A stretch of DNA of 64,000 nucleotides from Herbaspirillum sp. SJZ106 (GCF_006715495.1 NZ_VFNI01000006.1:124001-188000), one strand, 5' to 3'; numbered from the stretch's first letter, positions 40,756 through 50,338 are shown. The notes: generated by a model from the letters alone, not told the origin. A program made the numbers and translations.

Positions 40756-41050
40756 ATCGTTATAACTGCTTAGATTATAAGGGATTCAGGGCAAAAAGAT
40801 ACCCGACCGGGGTTGCCGGGAGGAAACCGGGCCGCAGCCCGTGCTGTGCCTGCCGCGAGGCATCGGTGTTCCGGCCGGATGCGGATCGGATTGTACGACG
40901 CGGGGCTTGATGCCCGCCTGGCGCCGGTTCCGGCATGTCAAAAGATCAAGCGATCAAGCGTCAGAAAGACATCGGTGGATTTCTTTCATTTATTGAAGGG
41001 CGGGCGCCATGTTTTGTGATTTGTTGGCGCTTTCGCATTCTCGCGTTGAT

Positions 41051-41069
41051 GGTAATGAGAATTATTGTT
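41051..41069 (+). promoter_or_regulatory. Fur-box-like operator
   Basis: 19-bp sequence GGTAATGAGAATTATTGTT matches 14 of 19 positions of GATAATGATAATCATTATC. It is 69 bp upstream of the receptor start, as expected for iron-repressed control. Confidence 0.65.
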
Positions 41070-41137
41070 GTTTGTGGTCCTAGAATTGCCCCTCCTTTTT
41101 GATCAGAGAGGGGCCCTGTCCGGGCCTCATTCAATCC

Positions 41138-43279
41138 ATGCCTACCCAATGCATTTCCGAGCATCGCCTCAGCGTGATGGCGCTGGCCTTTTCCTCCCTG
41201 TTTTCCATCCCGGCCTTCGCAGAAGGCGAAGCGGATGACAAGCTGCCGCACATCGAAGTCTCCGGCGAGCGCAGCCATTACGACCCGCGTCCGGGCAAGG
41301 TATCGACGGCGACGCGCACGGCCGCCGATCTCAGGGATGTGCCGCAAACCGTCAACAGCGTCAACATGGAAGACGCCGCCTCCTACGGCGCACAAACCAT
41401 GGCCGGGGCGCTGGCGGGGGTGCCGGGCGTCACCAATAATTCCGACACGCGTTTCGATTCCTTCAAGATCCGCGGCTTCTCCAGTGCCGGCGACGTCTTC
41501 CTCGACGGCATCCGCGACGATGCGCAGTACGTGCGCAGCCTGGGCAATATCGAGCGCATCGAGATCTTGAAGGGGCCGGCCGCCGTCCTCTATGGGCGCG
41601 GCAGCGGCGGCGGGGTGATCAACCGCATCAGCAAGCAGCCGGGAGCCGATGTCCAGAGCAGCCTCAAGCTATTCGCCGGAAGTTACAGCCGCCTGGGCTT
41701 TGCCGCGGATGTGAACAAGGTCTTGAGCGAGCAATGGGCCATGCGCATCAATGCCGGCCGCGAGCATGCCAACAGCTTTCGCGACGACGTCAACAGCGCG
41801 CGCCAATACATCGCTCCCTCGCTGAAGTGGGACGACGGCCGCACCTCATGGCTGCTGCAGGCGGAGTTTTCCGAATTCGACCGCACCCCGGATCGCGGCA
41901 TGCCGGCCTGGCGCCGCAACGCCGGCAGCCCCTACCAGTTGCCGCCGGCGGGCCGGGCCACCACCTATGGCGTGCCGGAGCGCGACTACATCAAGGACAG
42001 CATGCTGTACCTGCGCTCCACGCTGGAACAGCGGATCGACCAGGACTGGAAGTTGCGCTACACGCTGGGCATGCTCCATCTGAACAGCATCTTCGACAAT
42101 ACCTTCGCGACCAATCTCGAGGGAGCCAACCATAGTATGGTGAGGCGCGCGCGCTGGCAGCAGAATATGCACCAGCGCAACTGGCAGAATAATCTGGAGC
42201 TGGAAGGCCGCGCCATGACCGGCGCCGTGCGTCACGACATGCTGTTCGGCGCCGAATACAGCGTGGAACGCCGGCAGCCGACGCTGTATTCCCGTGCCCC
42301 CGCCGGCAGCGTGTCGTTGTTGAATCCCTCCAAGGCGCCAGATGCATTGGCGCCACCGGCCTTGTTCAGCAACAGTTTGCATCGCGCCGACGGCATCGCC
42401 CTGTATGCGCAGGATCAACTCACCCTTTCGTCGCAATGGAAGATGCTGGCGGGGGTGCGCTGGGATCGCTTCGCGGTCGATTCGACCAGCCGCATGGGCG
42501 CGGGAGCCCGGGCCGAACGCACGACTTCCGCCTTGAGCCCGCGTATGGGCCTGGTCTGGTCGCCGCTGGCCGAGCACAGTTTCTATGCCTCCTACAGCAA
42601 AAGCTTTATCCCGAGCGGAGGGGCCGATACCGTCAACCTGGACACCGGCGCAAGCACGGTGTCCAACAATGCGCTGCAGCCGCAGTCCAGCCGGCAATTC
42701 GAGGTCGGCGTGAAAAGCGATTGGCTGGAGAAGAAAATCAGCACCACCTTGTCGGTATTCCAGCTGGATCTGTATAACCGCCGCACCCTGATTTCCAGCA
42801 ACCCGAACCTGTTCGTCACCAGCGGCCTGGAACGCAATCGCGGCATTGAATTGTCGGTAGACGGCCAGGTGGCGCCGAGCTGGTTCATCCGCAGCGGTTT
42901 TGCGGTTCAGCGCTCCCGCATCGTCGATGCGCCCCGTTGCAACCGCTGCGCCACGCCGGATCTCCAAGGCAAGCGCTCGACCGGCATCTCCGGCGCCAAC
43001 GGCAGCCTGTTCGTCAGCTATGCGCCGGCATTGGGCTTCTTTGGCGAGGCCGGGCTGGTCTACGAAGGCTCCCGTTACGCCGACGTGGCCAACCGGCTCG
43101 ACCTGCCCGCCTACACGCGCTGGGATGGCAAGGTGGGCTATCGCCTGCCCAAGCTTGAACTGACGCTCGCCGTCACCAACCTGACCAATCGCCAGTACTA
43201 CGCCAGTTCCACCGCGGTGACGCAGATCATGCCCGGCGCGCCGCGCAGTGTCCTGCTGAGTGCAGCCTACAAATTCTGA
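41138..43279 (+). CDS. TonB-dependent siderophore receptor
   Basis: 713 residues from MPTQCISEHR; a signal peptide ends at FSSLFSIPAFA. The plug domain shows DVPQTVNSVNMEDAASYGAQ, NNSDTRFDSFKIRGFSSAGD and IERIEILKGPAAVLYGRGSG, typical of the catecholate/ferrichrome siderophore receptor group. A 22-strand barrel follows, ending in a C-terminal aromatic, SAAYKF, for outer-membrane assembly. Which siderophore is not readable. It stands alone: no TonB, periplasmic binding protein or biosynthesis genes are adjacent. The upstream Fur-like box suggests iron repression. Confidence 0.92.
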   Translation: MPTQCISEHRLSVMALAFSSLFSIPAFAEGEADDKLPHIEVSGERSHYDPRPGKVSTATRTAADLRDVPQTVNSVNMEDAASYGAQTMAGALAGVPGVTNNSDTRFDSFKIRGFSSAGDVFLDGIRDDAQYVRSLGNIERIEILKGPAAVLYGRGSGGGVINRISKQPGADVQSSLKLFAGSYSRLGFAADVNKVLSEQWAMRINAGREHANSFRDDVNSARQYIAPSLKWDDGRTSWLLQAEFSEFDRTPDRGMPAWRRNAGSPYQLPPAGRATTYGVPERDYIKDSMLYLRSTLEQRIDQDWKLRYTLGMLHLNSIFDNTFATNLEGANHSMVRRARWQQNMHQRNWQNNLELEGRAMTGAVRHDMLFGAEYSVERRQPTLYSRAPAGSVSLLNPSKAPDALAPPALFSNSLHRADGIALYAQDQLTLSSQWKMLAGVRWDRFAVDSTSRMGAGARAERTTSALSPRMGLVWSPLAEHSFYASYSKSFIPSGGADTVNLDTGASTVSNNALQPQSSRQFEVGVKSDWLEKKISTTLSVFQLDLYNRRTLISSNPNLFVTSGLERNRGIELSVDGQVAPSWFIRSGFAVQRSRIVDAPRCNRCATPDLQGKRSTGISGANGSLFVSYAPALGFFGEAGLVYEGSRYADVANRLDLPAYTRWDGKVGYRLPKLELTLAVTNLTNRQYYASSTAVTQIMPGAPRSVLLSAAYKF

Positions 43280-43297
43280 GCCGGACGGTGCCAACAG

Positions 43298-43332
43298 AAA
43301 CGGCCGCCTGCACATGCAAGGCGGCCGTTTTT
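43298..43332 (+). terminator. terminator of the siderophore receptor gene
   Basis: AAACGGCCGCC/GGCGGCCGTTTTT hairpin; it could also serve rsgA on the other strand. Confidence 0.88.
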
Positions 43333-43347
43333 CCTGGCGGGCAGAAC

Positions 43348-44280
43348 TCAGTACAAGGTCTGCGACGATTCATGCACCAGCTGCGCATACAACTGATGCC
43401 GCATGCCCGAGATCGCGCCGGACTGCACCGCCTCCAGCACCGCGCAGCCGGGTTCGTTGAGGTGGTGGCAGTTGTAGAAGCGGCACTTGCCCAGGTACGG
43501 CGTGAAGTCGCGAAAGGCGCGTTCCAGCATGCCTTCGCTCAACTGGTACAGGCCGAATTCCTGGAAACCGGGCGAATCGATGATGCTGGTCTCTTCCCCC
43601 ATCTGGTACAGCCGCGTGAAGGTGGTGGTGTGCTTGCCGGTATCCAATGCCGCCGAGATTTCGCGCACCGCGATGTCGGCGTCGGGAATGATCAGGTTGA
43701 TCAGCGAGGACTTGCCCATGCCGGACTGGCCGATCAGGATGGTGCTCTGGTTTTGCAGCAGCGGCATGAAGGCGGCGCGGGTCTGCTCCGGTTGCGCCGT
43801 GGCCGAGACTTCGTGCACCGGATAGCCGAGGCGGGAGTAGACCTGCAGCCGTTCGCGCGTCTTCGGCAGCGCTTCGGCGATGTCGGTCTTGTTCAGGATC
43901 AGGTGGGCGGCTACGCCGGCCGATTCGGCCGCCACCAGCGAGCGCGATACCAGGTCGTCCGAGAAGCTGGGTTCGGTCGCCACCACGATGAACAATTGCG
44001 TGACGTTGGCGGCCAACAGCTTGGACTTGTACTGGTCGGAGCGGTACAGCAGCGTCTTGCGCTCGTCGATGGATTCCACCACGCCCTGGTTGGACGAGGT
44101 GCGGGCGAAGCGGATGCGGTCGCCGACGGCCACATCTCTTTTCTTGCCGCGCGTGACGCATTGCAATTTCTGCTCGCCGGCCTGGACAAGATAATGCCGC
44201 CCGTGGGCGGCAATCACCAGGCCGGCTTCCAAGGCGCCGGCTGCCTGGCGCGGTGCGGCGTGCGGTTTCTTCGATGCCAT
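43348..44280 (-). CDS. rsgA: ribosome small subunit-dependent GTPase A
   Basis: 310 residues, circularly permuted GTPase with G4 (LNKTDIA) ahead of G1 (GQSGMGKSSLINLI) and G3 (DSPGF). The C-terminal zinc knuckle is FYNCHHLNEPGCAV; an OB-fold begins the protein. RsgA checks late maturation of the 30S subunit. Its ATG overlaps the pterin dehydratase stop (TGATG), forming a tightly coupled three-gene unit with the STE24 protease. Confidence 0.97.
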   Translation of the reverse strand: MASKKPHAAPRQAAGALEAGLVIAAHGRHYLVQAGEQKLQCVTRGKKRDVAVGDRIRFARTSSNQGVVESIDERKTLLYRSDQYKSKLLAANVTQLFIVVATEPSFSDDLVSRSLVAAESAGVAAHLILNKTDIAEALPKTRERLQVYSRLGYPVHEVSATAQPEQTRAAFMPLLQNQSTILIGQSGMGKSSLINLIIPDADIAVREISAALDTGKHTTTFTRLYQMGEETSIIDSPGFQEFGLYQLSEGMLERAFRDFTPYLGKCRFYNCHHLNEPGCAVLEAVQSGAISGMRHQLYAQLVHESSQTLY

Positions 44281-44636
44281 CAGGAGGCGGCGCGCTGGGC
44301 GAACACGGCATCCACCTTGGCGGCGCAGATGAAGTCGTTGATCGACAGGCCGCCTTTGCCGTTGTTGACGCTGTGCGTATCGAACTTCACGCCGCAGCGG
44401 TTGTAGCTGACCGCCAGCTCGGGATGGTGGTCTTCGGCATGGATCACCCAGGCGATGGCGTTGACGAAGGCCAGGGTCTGGTAATAGTCCTTGAAGTCGA
44501 AGCTGCGCGCCAGCTTGCCGCCGTCGACCTGCCAGCCGGGCAAGGCGGCCAGGTGGGCCTGGATGGCGGCTGCGTCCAGGGCGTCGGTCTGGTGGGCGCA
44601 GCGGCGGGCTGCGAGTTCGTTGGCGGTAATGCTCAT
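44280..44636 (-). CDS. 4a-hydroxytetrahydrobiopterin dehydratase (pterin-4a-carbinolamine dehydratase)
   Basis: 118 residues from MSITANELAARR, with a perfect GAGGAGA site. The PCD signature is AWVIHAEDHHPELAVSYNRC followed by GVKFDTHSVNNGKGGLSIND. It regenerates pterin cofactor, classically for phenylalanine hydroxylase, which is not seen here. Overlaps rsgA by one base and lies 57 bp after the STE24 gene. Confidence 0.94.
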   Translation of the reverse strand: MSITANELAARRCAHQTDALDAAAIQAHLAALPGWQVDGGKLARSFDFKDYYQTLAFVNAIAWVIHAEDHHPELAVSYNRCGVKFDTHSVNNGKGGLSINDFICAAKVDAVFAQRAAS

Positions 44637-44693
44637 GAAATTCTCCTCGGTTCCGCTTGCGCCGAGGCGCAGCCGGAACATGTTGATTAGTGG

Positions 44694-45971
44694 CTAGTGG
44701 CCCGCGGCGCCTTGCGCCAGGTTCAGGCGGCCAATGCGCAGAGAGGCCGGCGGGTGCGAGTCGTAGAAGGCCGAGTGCAGCGGATCGGGCGTGAGCGTCG
44801 AGGCATTGTCTTCGTACAGCTTGACCAGCGCCGACACCAGGTCTTGCGCATTGGTGTGCTGGGCGGCGAAGGCATCGGCCTCGAACTCATGCTTGCGCGA
44901 GGTCAGCGACGACAGCGGCGACAGCAGGAAGGTGAAGATCGGCAGCACCAGCATGAACAGGATCAGCGCCATCGCATCGTTGCTGCCGAACAGCAACGGG
45001 TTCACGCCCAGGCCGGTGTAGAACCACACCTGGCCCTTGAGGTAGCCCAGCAGCGCCAAAAAGCCCAGCGAGATGGCGAACATCACGCTCACGCGCTTGA
45101 CGATGTGCTTGAGCTTGAAATGGCCCAGTTCGTGCGCCAGCACCGCCTCGATCTCCTGCGGCGCCAGGCGCGCCAGCAGGGTGTCGAAGAAGACGATGCG
45201 CTTGCTCGCGCCGAAGCCGGAGAAATAGGCGTTGCCGTGCGCGCTGCGCTTGGAGCCGTCCATCACGAACAGGCCCTTGGAAGCGAAGCCGACGCGTTGC
45301 ATCAGGCCCTCGATGCGGCGGCGCAGGTTATCGTCTTCCAGCGCGGTGAACTTGTTGAACAGCGGGGCGATGAAGCTGGGGTAGATCACCAGCATCAGCA
45401 GCTGGAACGCGCACAGCACGATCCAGGTGTAGAGCCACCACAGCGCGCCGGCCTTTTCCATCAGCGTGAGCACCACCCACAGCAGCGGCAGGCCGATGGC
45501 CGCGCCGACCAGCGATTGCTTGACCAGGTCGCTGAAGAACAGGCCGGGCGTCATCTTGTTGAAGCCGAAACGGGCTTCCAGGCGGAACTGGCGGTAGTAA
45601 TCGAAGGGCAGGTCGACCGCGCCGGAGATGATGCCGAAGGCCGCCACCAGGCCGATCTGGTACCACATGCCGGGGCCGCCGGTCCAGCCCAGGATGGTAC
45701 CGGACAGCCATTGCAGCCCGCCCAGCAGCGTGAAGACGACCAGCACCGCGGCGTTGACCGCCAGCGTCACCAGGCCGAACCTGGTGCGCGCCACGGTATA
45801 GTCGGCCGCCTTCTGGTGCGCGGCCAACGGGATTTTCTCGGCGAATTCGGCCGGCACCGCGGCGCGATGCGCCAGTACATGGCGGACATGGCGCGCGGCC
45901 AGCCAGAAGCGAACGGCCAGGCTGGCGGCCAGGAATGCGACGAACAAAACCGAGAACGTGAGTGAAGACAT
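44694..45971 (-). CDS. M48 family Ste24-type endopeptidase
   Basis: 425 residues with several transmembrane helices and a zinc motif AHELGHFKLKH near residue 279, plus a third ligand in SRKHEFEADAFAAQ. The architecture (N-terminal membrane half with FDYYRQFRLEARFGFNKMTP) matches CAAX prenyl protease Ste24 homologues, which in bacteria act as membrane quality-control proteases. The catalytic residues are intact, unlike the M48-like protein at 10623-11720. Divergent from orn. Confidence 0.94.
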   Translation of the reverse strand: MSSLTFSVLFVAFLAASLAVRFWLAARHVRHVLAHRAAVPAEFAEKIPLAAHQKAADYTVARTRFGLVTLAVNAAVLVVFTLLGGLQWLSGTILGWTGGPGMWYQIGLVAAFGIISGAVDLPFDYYRQFRLEARFGFNKMTPGLFFSDLVKQSLVGAAIGLPLLWVVLTLMEKAGALWWLYTWIVLCAFQLLMLVIYPSFIAPLFNKFTALEDDNLRRRIEGLMQRVGFASKGLFVMDGSKRSAHGNAYFSGFGASKRIVFFDTLLARLAPQEIEAVLAHELGHFKLKHIVKRVSVMFAISLGFLALLGYLKGQVWFYTGLGVNPLLFGSNDAMALILFMLVLPIFTFLLSPLSSLTSRKHEFEADAFAAQHTNAQDLVSALVKLYEDNASTLTPDPLHSAFYDSHPPASLRIGRLNLAQGAAGH

Positions 45972-46127
45972 GCTTTCCCTGTGCGAAAATGGCGGAGGTT
46001 CAATGTCCGGCCTGTCCTGAGAGTTTCTGGGCGACAGCGCTGTACAGCAGGACGATCAATCCATACAGCAAGCGAACGAATAAACCTGCAGATGGGCGTT
46101 TTCCCACTGCATCGATAAGGAAGAATT

Positions 46128-46721
46128 ATGTCACAAGCCGCCGACGCCAACGCCGGGCAAGCAGTTGCCGCACCGATCCGCCCCAATGAGATGAACCTGG
46201 TCTGGGTGGATATGGAAATGACCGGCCTCGACCCGGACAACGACCGCATCATCGAAGTGGCGGTGGTGGTGACCGACTCCGAGCTGAACGTGCTGGGCGA
46301 AGGCCCGGTGTTTGCGATTCATCAATCCGATGAAGTGCTGGACGGCATGGACGCCTGGAACAAGGGCACCCACGGCCGCTCGGGGCTGATCGAGCGCGTC
46401 AAGGCCTCGACCGTGACCGAGGCCGACGCCGAGAAGCAACTGATTGAATTCCTGAAGAAATACGTGCCGGCCGGCAAGTCGCCCATGTGCGGCAACTCGA
46501 TCTGCCAGGATCGTCGCTTCATGGTGCGCGGCATGCCCAAGCTGGAAGAATTCTTCCATTACCGCAACCTGGACGTGTCCACGCTCAAGGAACTGTGCAA
46601 GCGCTGGAAGCCGGCCATCGCCACCGGCTTCAAGAAGCGCCAGATGCATACCGCGCTGGCGGATATCTTGGAATCGATCGAAGAATTGAAGTTTTATCGC
46701 GAGCATTTCATCCAGGAATGA
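46128..46721 (+). CDS. orn: oligoribonuclease
   Basis: 197 residues, DEDDh 3'-5' exoribonuclease that degrades 2-5 nt RNAs, including the cyclic di-GMP product pGpG. Exo motifs: [16 protein letters not shown] (I), [10 protein letters not shown] (II) and [12 protein letters not shown] (III). An extra 20-residue polar N-terminus precedes the usual start. Divergent from the STE24 gene. Confidence 0.96.
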   Translation: MSQAADANAGQAVAAPIRPNEMNLVWVDMEMTGLDPDNDRIIEVAVVVTDSELNVLGEGPVFAIHQSDEVLDGMDAWNKGTHGRSGLIERVKASTVTEADAEKQLIEFLKKYVPAGKSPMCGNSICQDRRFMVRGMPKLEEFFHYRNLDVSTLKELCKRWKPAIATGFKKRQMHTALADILESIEELKFYREHFIQE

Positions 46722-46751
46722 ACTTGGGTTGAGCGCGCAGCTCTACACCTG

Positions 46752-46778
46752 ACGCCCCGGCTTGAACCGGGGCGTTTT
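46752..46778 (+). terminator. terminator of orn
   Basis: ACGCCCCGG/CCGGGGCGTTTTA hairpin. Confidence 0.9.
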
Positions 46779-46847
46779 ATATTGGGCGGCCTGTGCGCGA
46801 GGGCGGCAGTGTCGCCCAGGTGTGTACAACATGATGAAAGGAACGCC

Positions 46848-47660
46848 ATGTCAACCAGTCGACGCCTATTCCTGCAGGCCGCCATTGCCGCCGGCGCCAT
46901 GCCGGGTTTGGCAAAAGCAGCCGCCTCTTCTTCAGGTAATGAAACGGGAGAAAACTGGGCGGCCTATTTTGCCGAAGCCGGCGTGCCGGGTACGCTGGTC
47001 GTAGCGGACCTGCGCGGCGGCAAGGAACGCATCCTGGTACATGCACAGGAGCGGGCGGCGCAGCGCTTCGTGCCGGCATCCACCTTCAAGGTGCCGCACA
47101 GCCTGATCGCGCTCGATGCCGGCGTGCTGCGCGACGAGTTCCAGGTGATCCCATGGGATGGCGTGCAACGCTCCGTCCCGGCATGGAACCGCGACCAGGA
47201 CCTGCGCTCGGCCATGCGCTATTCGGCGGTCTGGGTGTTCGAGCGTTTCGCCGCCGAGATCGGCAAGGAGCGCGAAGTCGCCTATATGCGCAAGATCCCG
47301 TACGGCAATGCCTCGGCCGACGGCCCCGAGCCGTTCTGGGTCGATGGCCAACTGGCCATTTCAGCCAATGAGCAGATCGCCTTCCTGCGCCGCCTGTATC
47401 GCAATGAATTGCCTTTCAAGGTGGAACACCAGTTGATCGTCAAGGATGTGATGGTCAACGAGGCCGGAAAGGACTGGATCCTGCGCGCCAAATCCGGCTG
47501 GAGCGGCAAGATCGGCTGGTGGGTGGGTTGGGTGGAGCGGGAGGAAGGCCCGGTGTTCTTCGCGCTCAATATCGACACGCCCAACCGCATGGCCGACTTG
47601 CCCAAGCGCGAGCGGATCGTGCGCCAGGCGTTGAAGAAGATGGGCGTGTTGCCGGCCTGA
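46848..47660 (+). CDS. class D (OXA-type) beta-lactamase with Tat signal
   Basis: 270 residues. Active-site Ser78 and Lys81 (PASTFK), the SxV motif 126-128 (YSAVWV), YGN 152-154 and KSG 215-217 (RAKSGWSGKIGWW) are all in order, which defines class D serine beta-lactamases. The N-terminus MSTSRRLFLQAAIAAG holds a twin-arginine motif SRRLFLQ, so export is likely by Tat rather than Sec. The start at 46848 follows AAAGGA. A chromosomal OXA with no mobile element nearby, so probably intrinsic to the lineage; expression level unknown. Confidence 0.92.
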   Translation: MSTSRRLFLQAAIAAGAMPGLAKAAASSSGNETGENWAAYFAEAGVPGTLVVADLRGGKERILVHAQERAAQRFVPASTFKVPHSLIALDAGVLRDEFQVIPWDGVQRSVPAWNRDQDLRSAMRYSAVWVFERFAAEIGKEREVAYMRKIPYGNASADGPEPFWVDGQLAISANEQIAFLRRLYRNELPFKVEHQLIVKDVMVNEAGKDWILRAKSGWSGKIGWWVGWVEREEGPVFFALNIDTPNRMADLPKRERIVRQALKKMGVLPA

Positions 47661-47680
47661 TTGCGCAGTCCTTTTCATGC

Positions 47681-47716
47681 AAAACGGCGCGCCAGTTCAT
47701 GCTGGCGCGCCGTTTT
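47681..47716. terminator. bidirectional terminator between beta-lactamase and UPF0149 genes
   Basis: Perfect 15-bp arms AAAACGGCGCGCCAG/CTGGCGCGCCGTTTT between convergent genes. Confidence 0.88.
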
Positions 47717-47749
47717 ACCTTGGCTTGCGACGACAATGGCGGGACAGTC

Positions 47750-48445
47750 TTACTCCTGGCCATCGGCCCCGCAGCACTTCTTGTATTTCTTGCCGCTGCC
47801 GCAGGGGCAATCGTCATTGCGGCCGACCTTGGGCGCGTCGCGCTGCACCTGCTCCACCGCCGACTTGCGCTTGGGCGCCCAGTAACGGTGGATATGCGGG
47901 ATGGCCGATTCGATCTCGATGGCCAGCTTGTGGGTCTTGACCGGATCGTCGATCAGTTTGGTTTCTTCTTCCTCCAGCTCGTCCGAGCCCAGCAGGTAGA
48001 TCGGGCGCATCAGCGGCGCCAGGTCAGAGTGGAAGATCTCGTCCCATTGCTGGGCGCGCAGTTGCATGCCTTCCCAGAAACCCCAGGCCCAGGCTTCCGC
48101 ATCCAGCAGCGGCTTGCCTTCATGCTCGCGCTCGCAAAACAGCGGTTCGTATTCCTTGGGCGCAACCTCGAAGGTGATGGCGATCTCGTTCATGGTGCGC
48201 GCGATCAGGCTGGTGATGCGCTCGGCTTCCTTGCCGGACTTGAACTTGGGCGTGTCTTCCGGGCGGCTGCCCCACACGCGCGGTAGCCATTCGGCCATCA
48301 GCACTTCCTGCGGGCCGATGACCAGCGCGGTCAGGTAGCCGTGCAGCGTGTCCATGGTCATGACGTCGTCGGCGCAGCGGTCGGACAGGAGGAAATCGTC
48401 GAGTTCGTCGAACTCTTGATCGGAAAGGGGCTGGTCGAGGTGCAT
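47750..48445 (-). CDS. UPF0149 (YecA) family protein with SEC-C zinc motif
   Basis: 231 residues. The UPF0149 fold begins [20 protein letters not shown] and includes [16 protein letters not shown] and [15 protein letters not shown]. The last 22 residues are a SEC-C metal-binding motif [18 protein letters not shown], which in SecA and YecA relatives binds zinc/iron and can contact the ribosome or SecB. Role here unknown. Convergent with the beta-lactamase gene. Confidence 0.9.
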   Translation of the reverse strand: MHLDQPLSDQEFDELDDFLLSDRCADDVMTMDTLHGYLTALVIGPQEVLMAEWLPRVWGSRPEDTPKFKSGKEAERITSLIARTMNEIAITFEVAPKEYEPLFCEREHEGKPLLDAEAWAWGFWEGMQLRAQQWDEIFHSDLAPLMRPIYLLGSDELEEEETKLIDDPVKTHKLAIEIESAIPHIHRYWAPKRKSAVEQVQRDAPKVGRNDDCPCGSGKKYKKCCGADGQE

Positions 48446-48598
48446 GGCTTCCTTGGTATGCGAATTACTGATAATCAGCTTGCCAGTGTAATTCTATTCA
48501 GCCAGCGGTGCGAGCATTGTCGGTTTGTCTACTGCCGCGAGAGGTCTTTGAAGCACGCAGACCGCCGCCTCGCCGGTACTCGCCAGTACAATAGCCGG

Positions 48599-49606
48599 AT
48601 GAATGAATCCGCCAGCAATTTTCCCGACGCCACATCCTTCGCCACGCTATCGCCCGACATGGTGCTCGATGCCCTCGACAGCGTCGGCCTCTTCGGCGAT
48701 GGCAGGCTGCTGGCCTTGAACAGCTACGAAAACCGCGTCTACCAGGTCGGGATGGAGGAGGGGCCGCCGCTGGTGGCCAAGTTCTACCGGCCGCTGCGCT
48801 GGAGCGACGCGCAGATCCTGGAAGAGCATGCGTTTTCGCAGCAACTGGCCGACGAGGAGATACCGGTGGTGCCGGCGCTGGCGCTGGAAAACGGCGCGAC
48901 CCTGCAGCGCTATGCGGGCTTTCGCTTCGCGGTATTTCGCCGCCACGGCGGACGCGCGCCCGAGCTGGACAGCCCCGACACGCTGGAATGGATGGGGCGC
49001 TTCATCGGCCGCATCCATGCGGTCGGCATGCAGCAGCCTTACGCCGAGCGCCCGGCGCTGGATATCGCCAGCTTCGGCATAGAGCCGCGCGACTGGCTGC
49101 TCTCCCACAATTTCATCCCGGATGAGCTCAAGGCTTCCTGGCTCAGTACCGTCGACCACGCGCTGGATGGCGTGCGCCGCTGCTTCGAGCGTGCCGGCGA
49201 GGTGCGGGCGTTGCGCCTGCATGGCGACTGCCACGTCGGCAATGTGCTGTGGACCGACGCCGGCCCGCACTTCGTCGATTTCGACGACAGCCGCAGCGGC
49301 CCGGCCGTGCAGGATTTGTGGATGCTGCTCTCGGGCGAGCGCGGCGACATGGTGCGCCAGTTGTCCGACCTGCTGGCCGGCTACGAGAGTTTCTGCGAAT
49401 TCGACCCGCGCGAGCTCTACCTGATCGAGGCGCTGCGCAGCTTGCGCCTGATCCATTATTCGGCCTGGCTGGCGCGGCGCTGGGACGATCCGGCGTTCCC
49501 GGTCGCCTTCCCGTGGTTCAACACGCAACGCTACTGGCAAGACCGCATCCTGGAGCTGCGCGAGCAGATCGCGCTGATGGATGAGCCGCCGCTATGGCCG
49601 GTCTGA
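48599..49606 (+). CDS. srkA: stress response kinase A (YihE/SrkA-type)
   Basis: 335 residues from MNESASNFPDATSFATL. Choline-kinase-like Ser/Thr kinase fold: ALNSYENRVYQVGMEEGPPL, the nucleotide Lys in VAKFYRPLRW, catalytic loop LRLHGDCHVGNVLW and metal motif HFVDFDDSRSGPAVQDLWM. In E. coli SrkA counters envelope-stress-linked cell death. Followed 24 bp later by tag on the same strand. Confidence 0.94.
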   Translation: MNESASNFPDATSFATLSPDMVLDALDSVGLFGDGRLLALNSYENRVYQVGMEEGPPLVAKFYRPLRWSDAQILEEHAFSQQLADEEIPVVPALALENGATLQRYAGFRFAVFRRHGGRAPELDSPDTLEWMGRFIGRIHAVGMQQPYAERPALDIASFGIEPRDWLLSHNFIPDELKASWLSTVDHALDGVRRCFERAGEVRALRLHGDCHVGNVLWTDAGPHFVDFDDSRSGPAVQDLWMLLSGERGDMVRQLSDLLAGYESFCEFDPRELYLIEALRSLRLIHYSAWLARRWDDPAFPVAFPWFNTQRYWQDRILELREQIALMDEPPLWPV

Positions 49607-49629
49607 ATCGACAAGACGAAGGGGGAAAC

Positions 49630-50196
49630 ATGAAAACACGCTGTGCCTGGGTCAATATGAACAATCCCTTGTACGTGAGCTACCACGACGAGGAATGGGG
49701 CGTGCCTTGCCACGACGAGACCCGGCTGTTCGAAATGCTCAACCTGGAAGGCGCGCAAGCCGGCCTGTCATGGGAAACCGTGCTCAACAAGCGCGCCAAC
49801 TACCGTGCCGCCTTCGATCACTGGGACGCCCGCAAGATCGCCCGCTACGACGAGCGCAAGGTAGCCGAATTGCTGGCCAATCCAGGCATCATCCGCAACC
49901 GCCTGAAGGTGGCCGCGGTCATCACCAATGCGCATAGCTATCTGCGGCTGAAAGAAGAAACGGGCGGGCTGGATCCCTACCTGTGGGGCTTCGTCGGCGG
50001 CAAGCCGATCCGCAACAAATGGAAGGCGCACGGGGAATGTCCGGCCAAGACGCCGCTGTCGGACCAGATTTCCAAGGATCTGGCCAAGCGCGGTTTCAAG
50101 TTCGTCGGCTCCACTATCGTCTATGCCTACATGCAAGGCATCGGCATGGTCGACGACCATGTGGTGGGCTGCCACTGCCATGGCCGCAAGCATTGA
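49630..50196 (+). CDS. tag: DNA-3-methyladenine glycosylase I
   Basis: 188 residues from MKTRCAWVNMNNPLYVSYHD. Tag family: EEWGVPCHDETRLFEMLNLE, AGLSWETVLNKRANYRAAFD and FVGSTIVYAYMQGIGMVDDH. The zinc ligands are Cys near the N-terminus (RCAW) and the C-terminal GCHCHGR cluster with His. It removes 3-methyladenine from DNA in base excision repair. Co-directional with srkA and ftsK. Confidence 0.96.
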   Translation: MKTRCAWVNMNNPLYVSYHDEEWGVPCHDETRLFEMLNLEGAQAGLSWETVLNKRANYRAAFDHWDARKIARYDERKVAELLANPGIIRNRLKVAAVITNAHSYLRLKEETGGLDPYLWGFVGGKPIRNKWKAHGECPAKTPLSDQISKDLAKRGFKFVGSTIVYAYMQGIGMVDDHVVGCHCHGRKH

Positions 50197-50338
50197 AGCA
50201 GAGGCAGGGGCCGGGGCAGGGGAGCAATGACGCCAGGATGGTTTACACTCGCTGGCGGCCGGATCCTGACCGGCCGTGGATCTGGAATCAAGATGCCGGT
50301 TCAGGCAAGCAGCCTGCCGGATTCAGTTTGGGAATAGC

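Larger units (their letters stand above)
40720..41137. other. intergenic region between divergent argF and siderophore receptor genes
   Basis: 418 bp. On the argF side there is a GC hairpin (stem CGGCGGC/GCCGCCG, 40728-40755) and a TATAAT (complement, about 40774-40779) as a probable -10. On the receptor side is a Fur-box-like sequence (41051-41069). No gene is supported between them. Confidence 0.6.
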
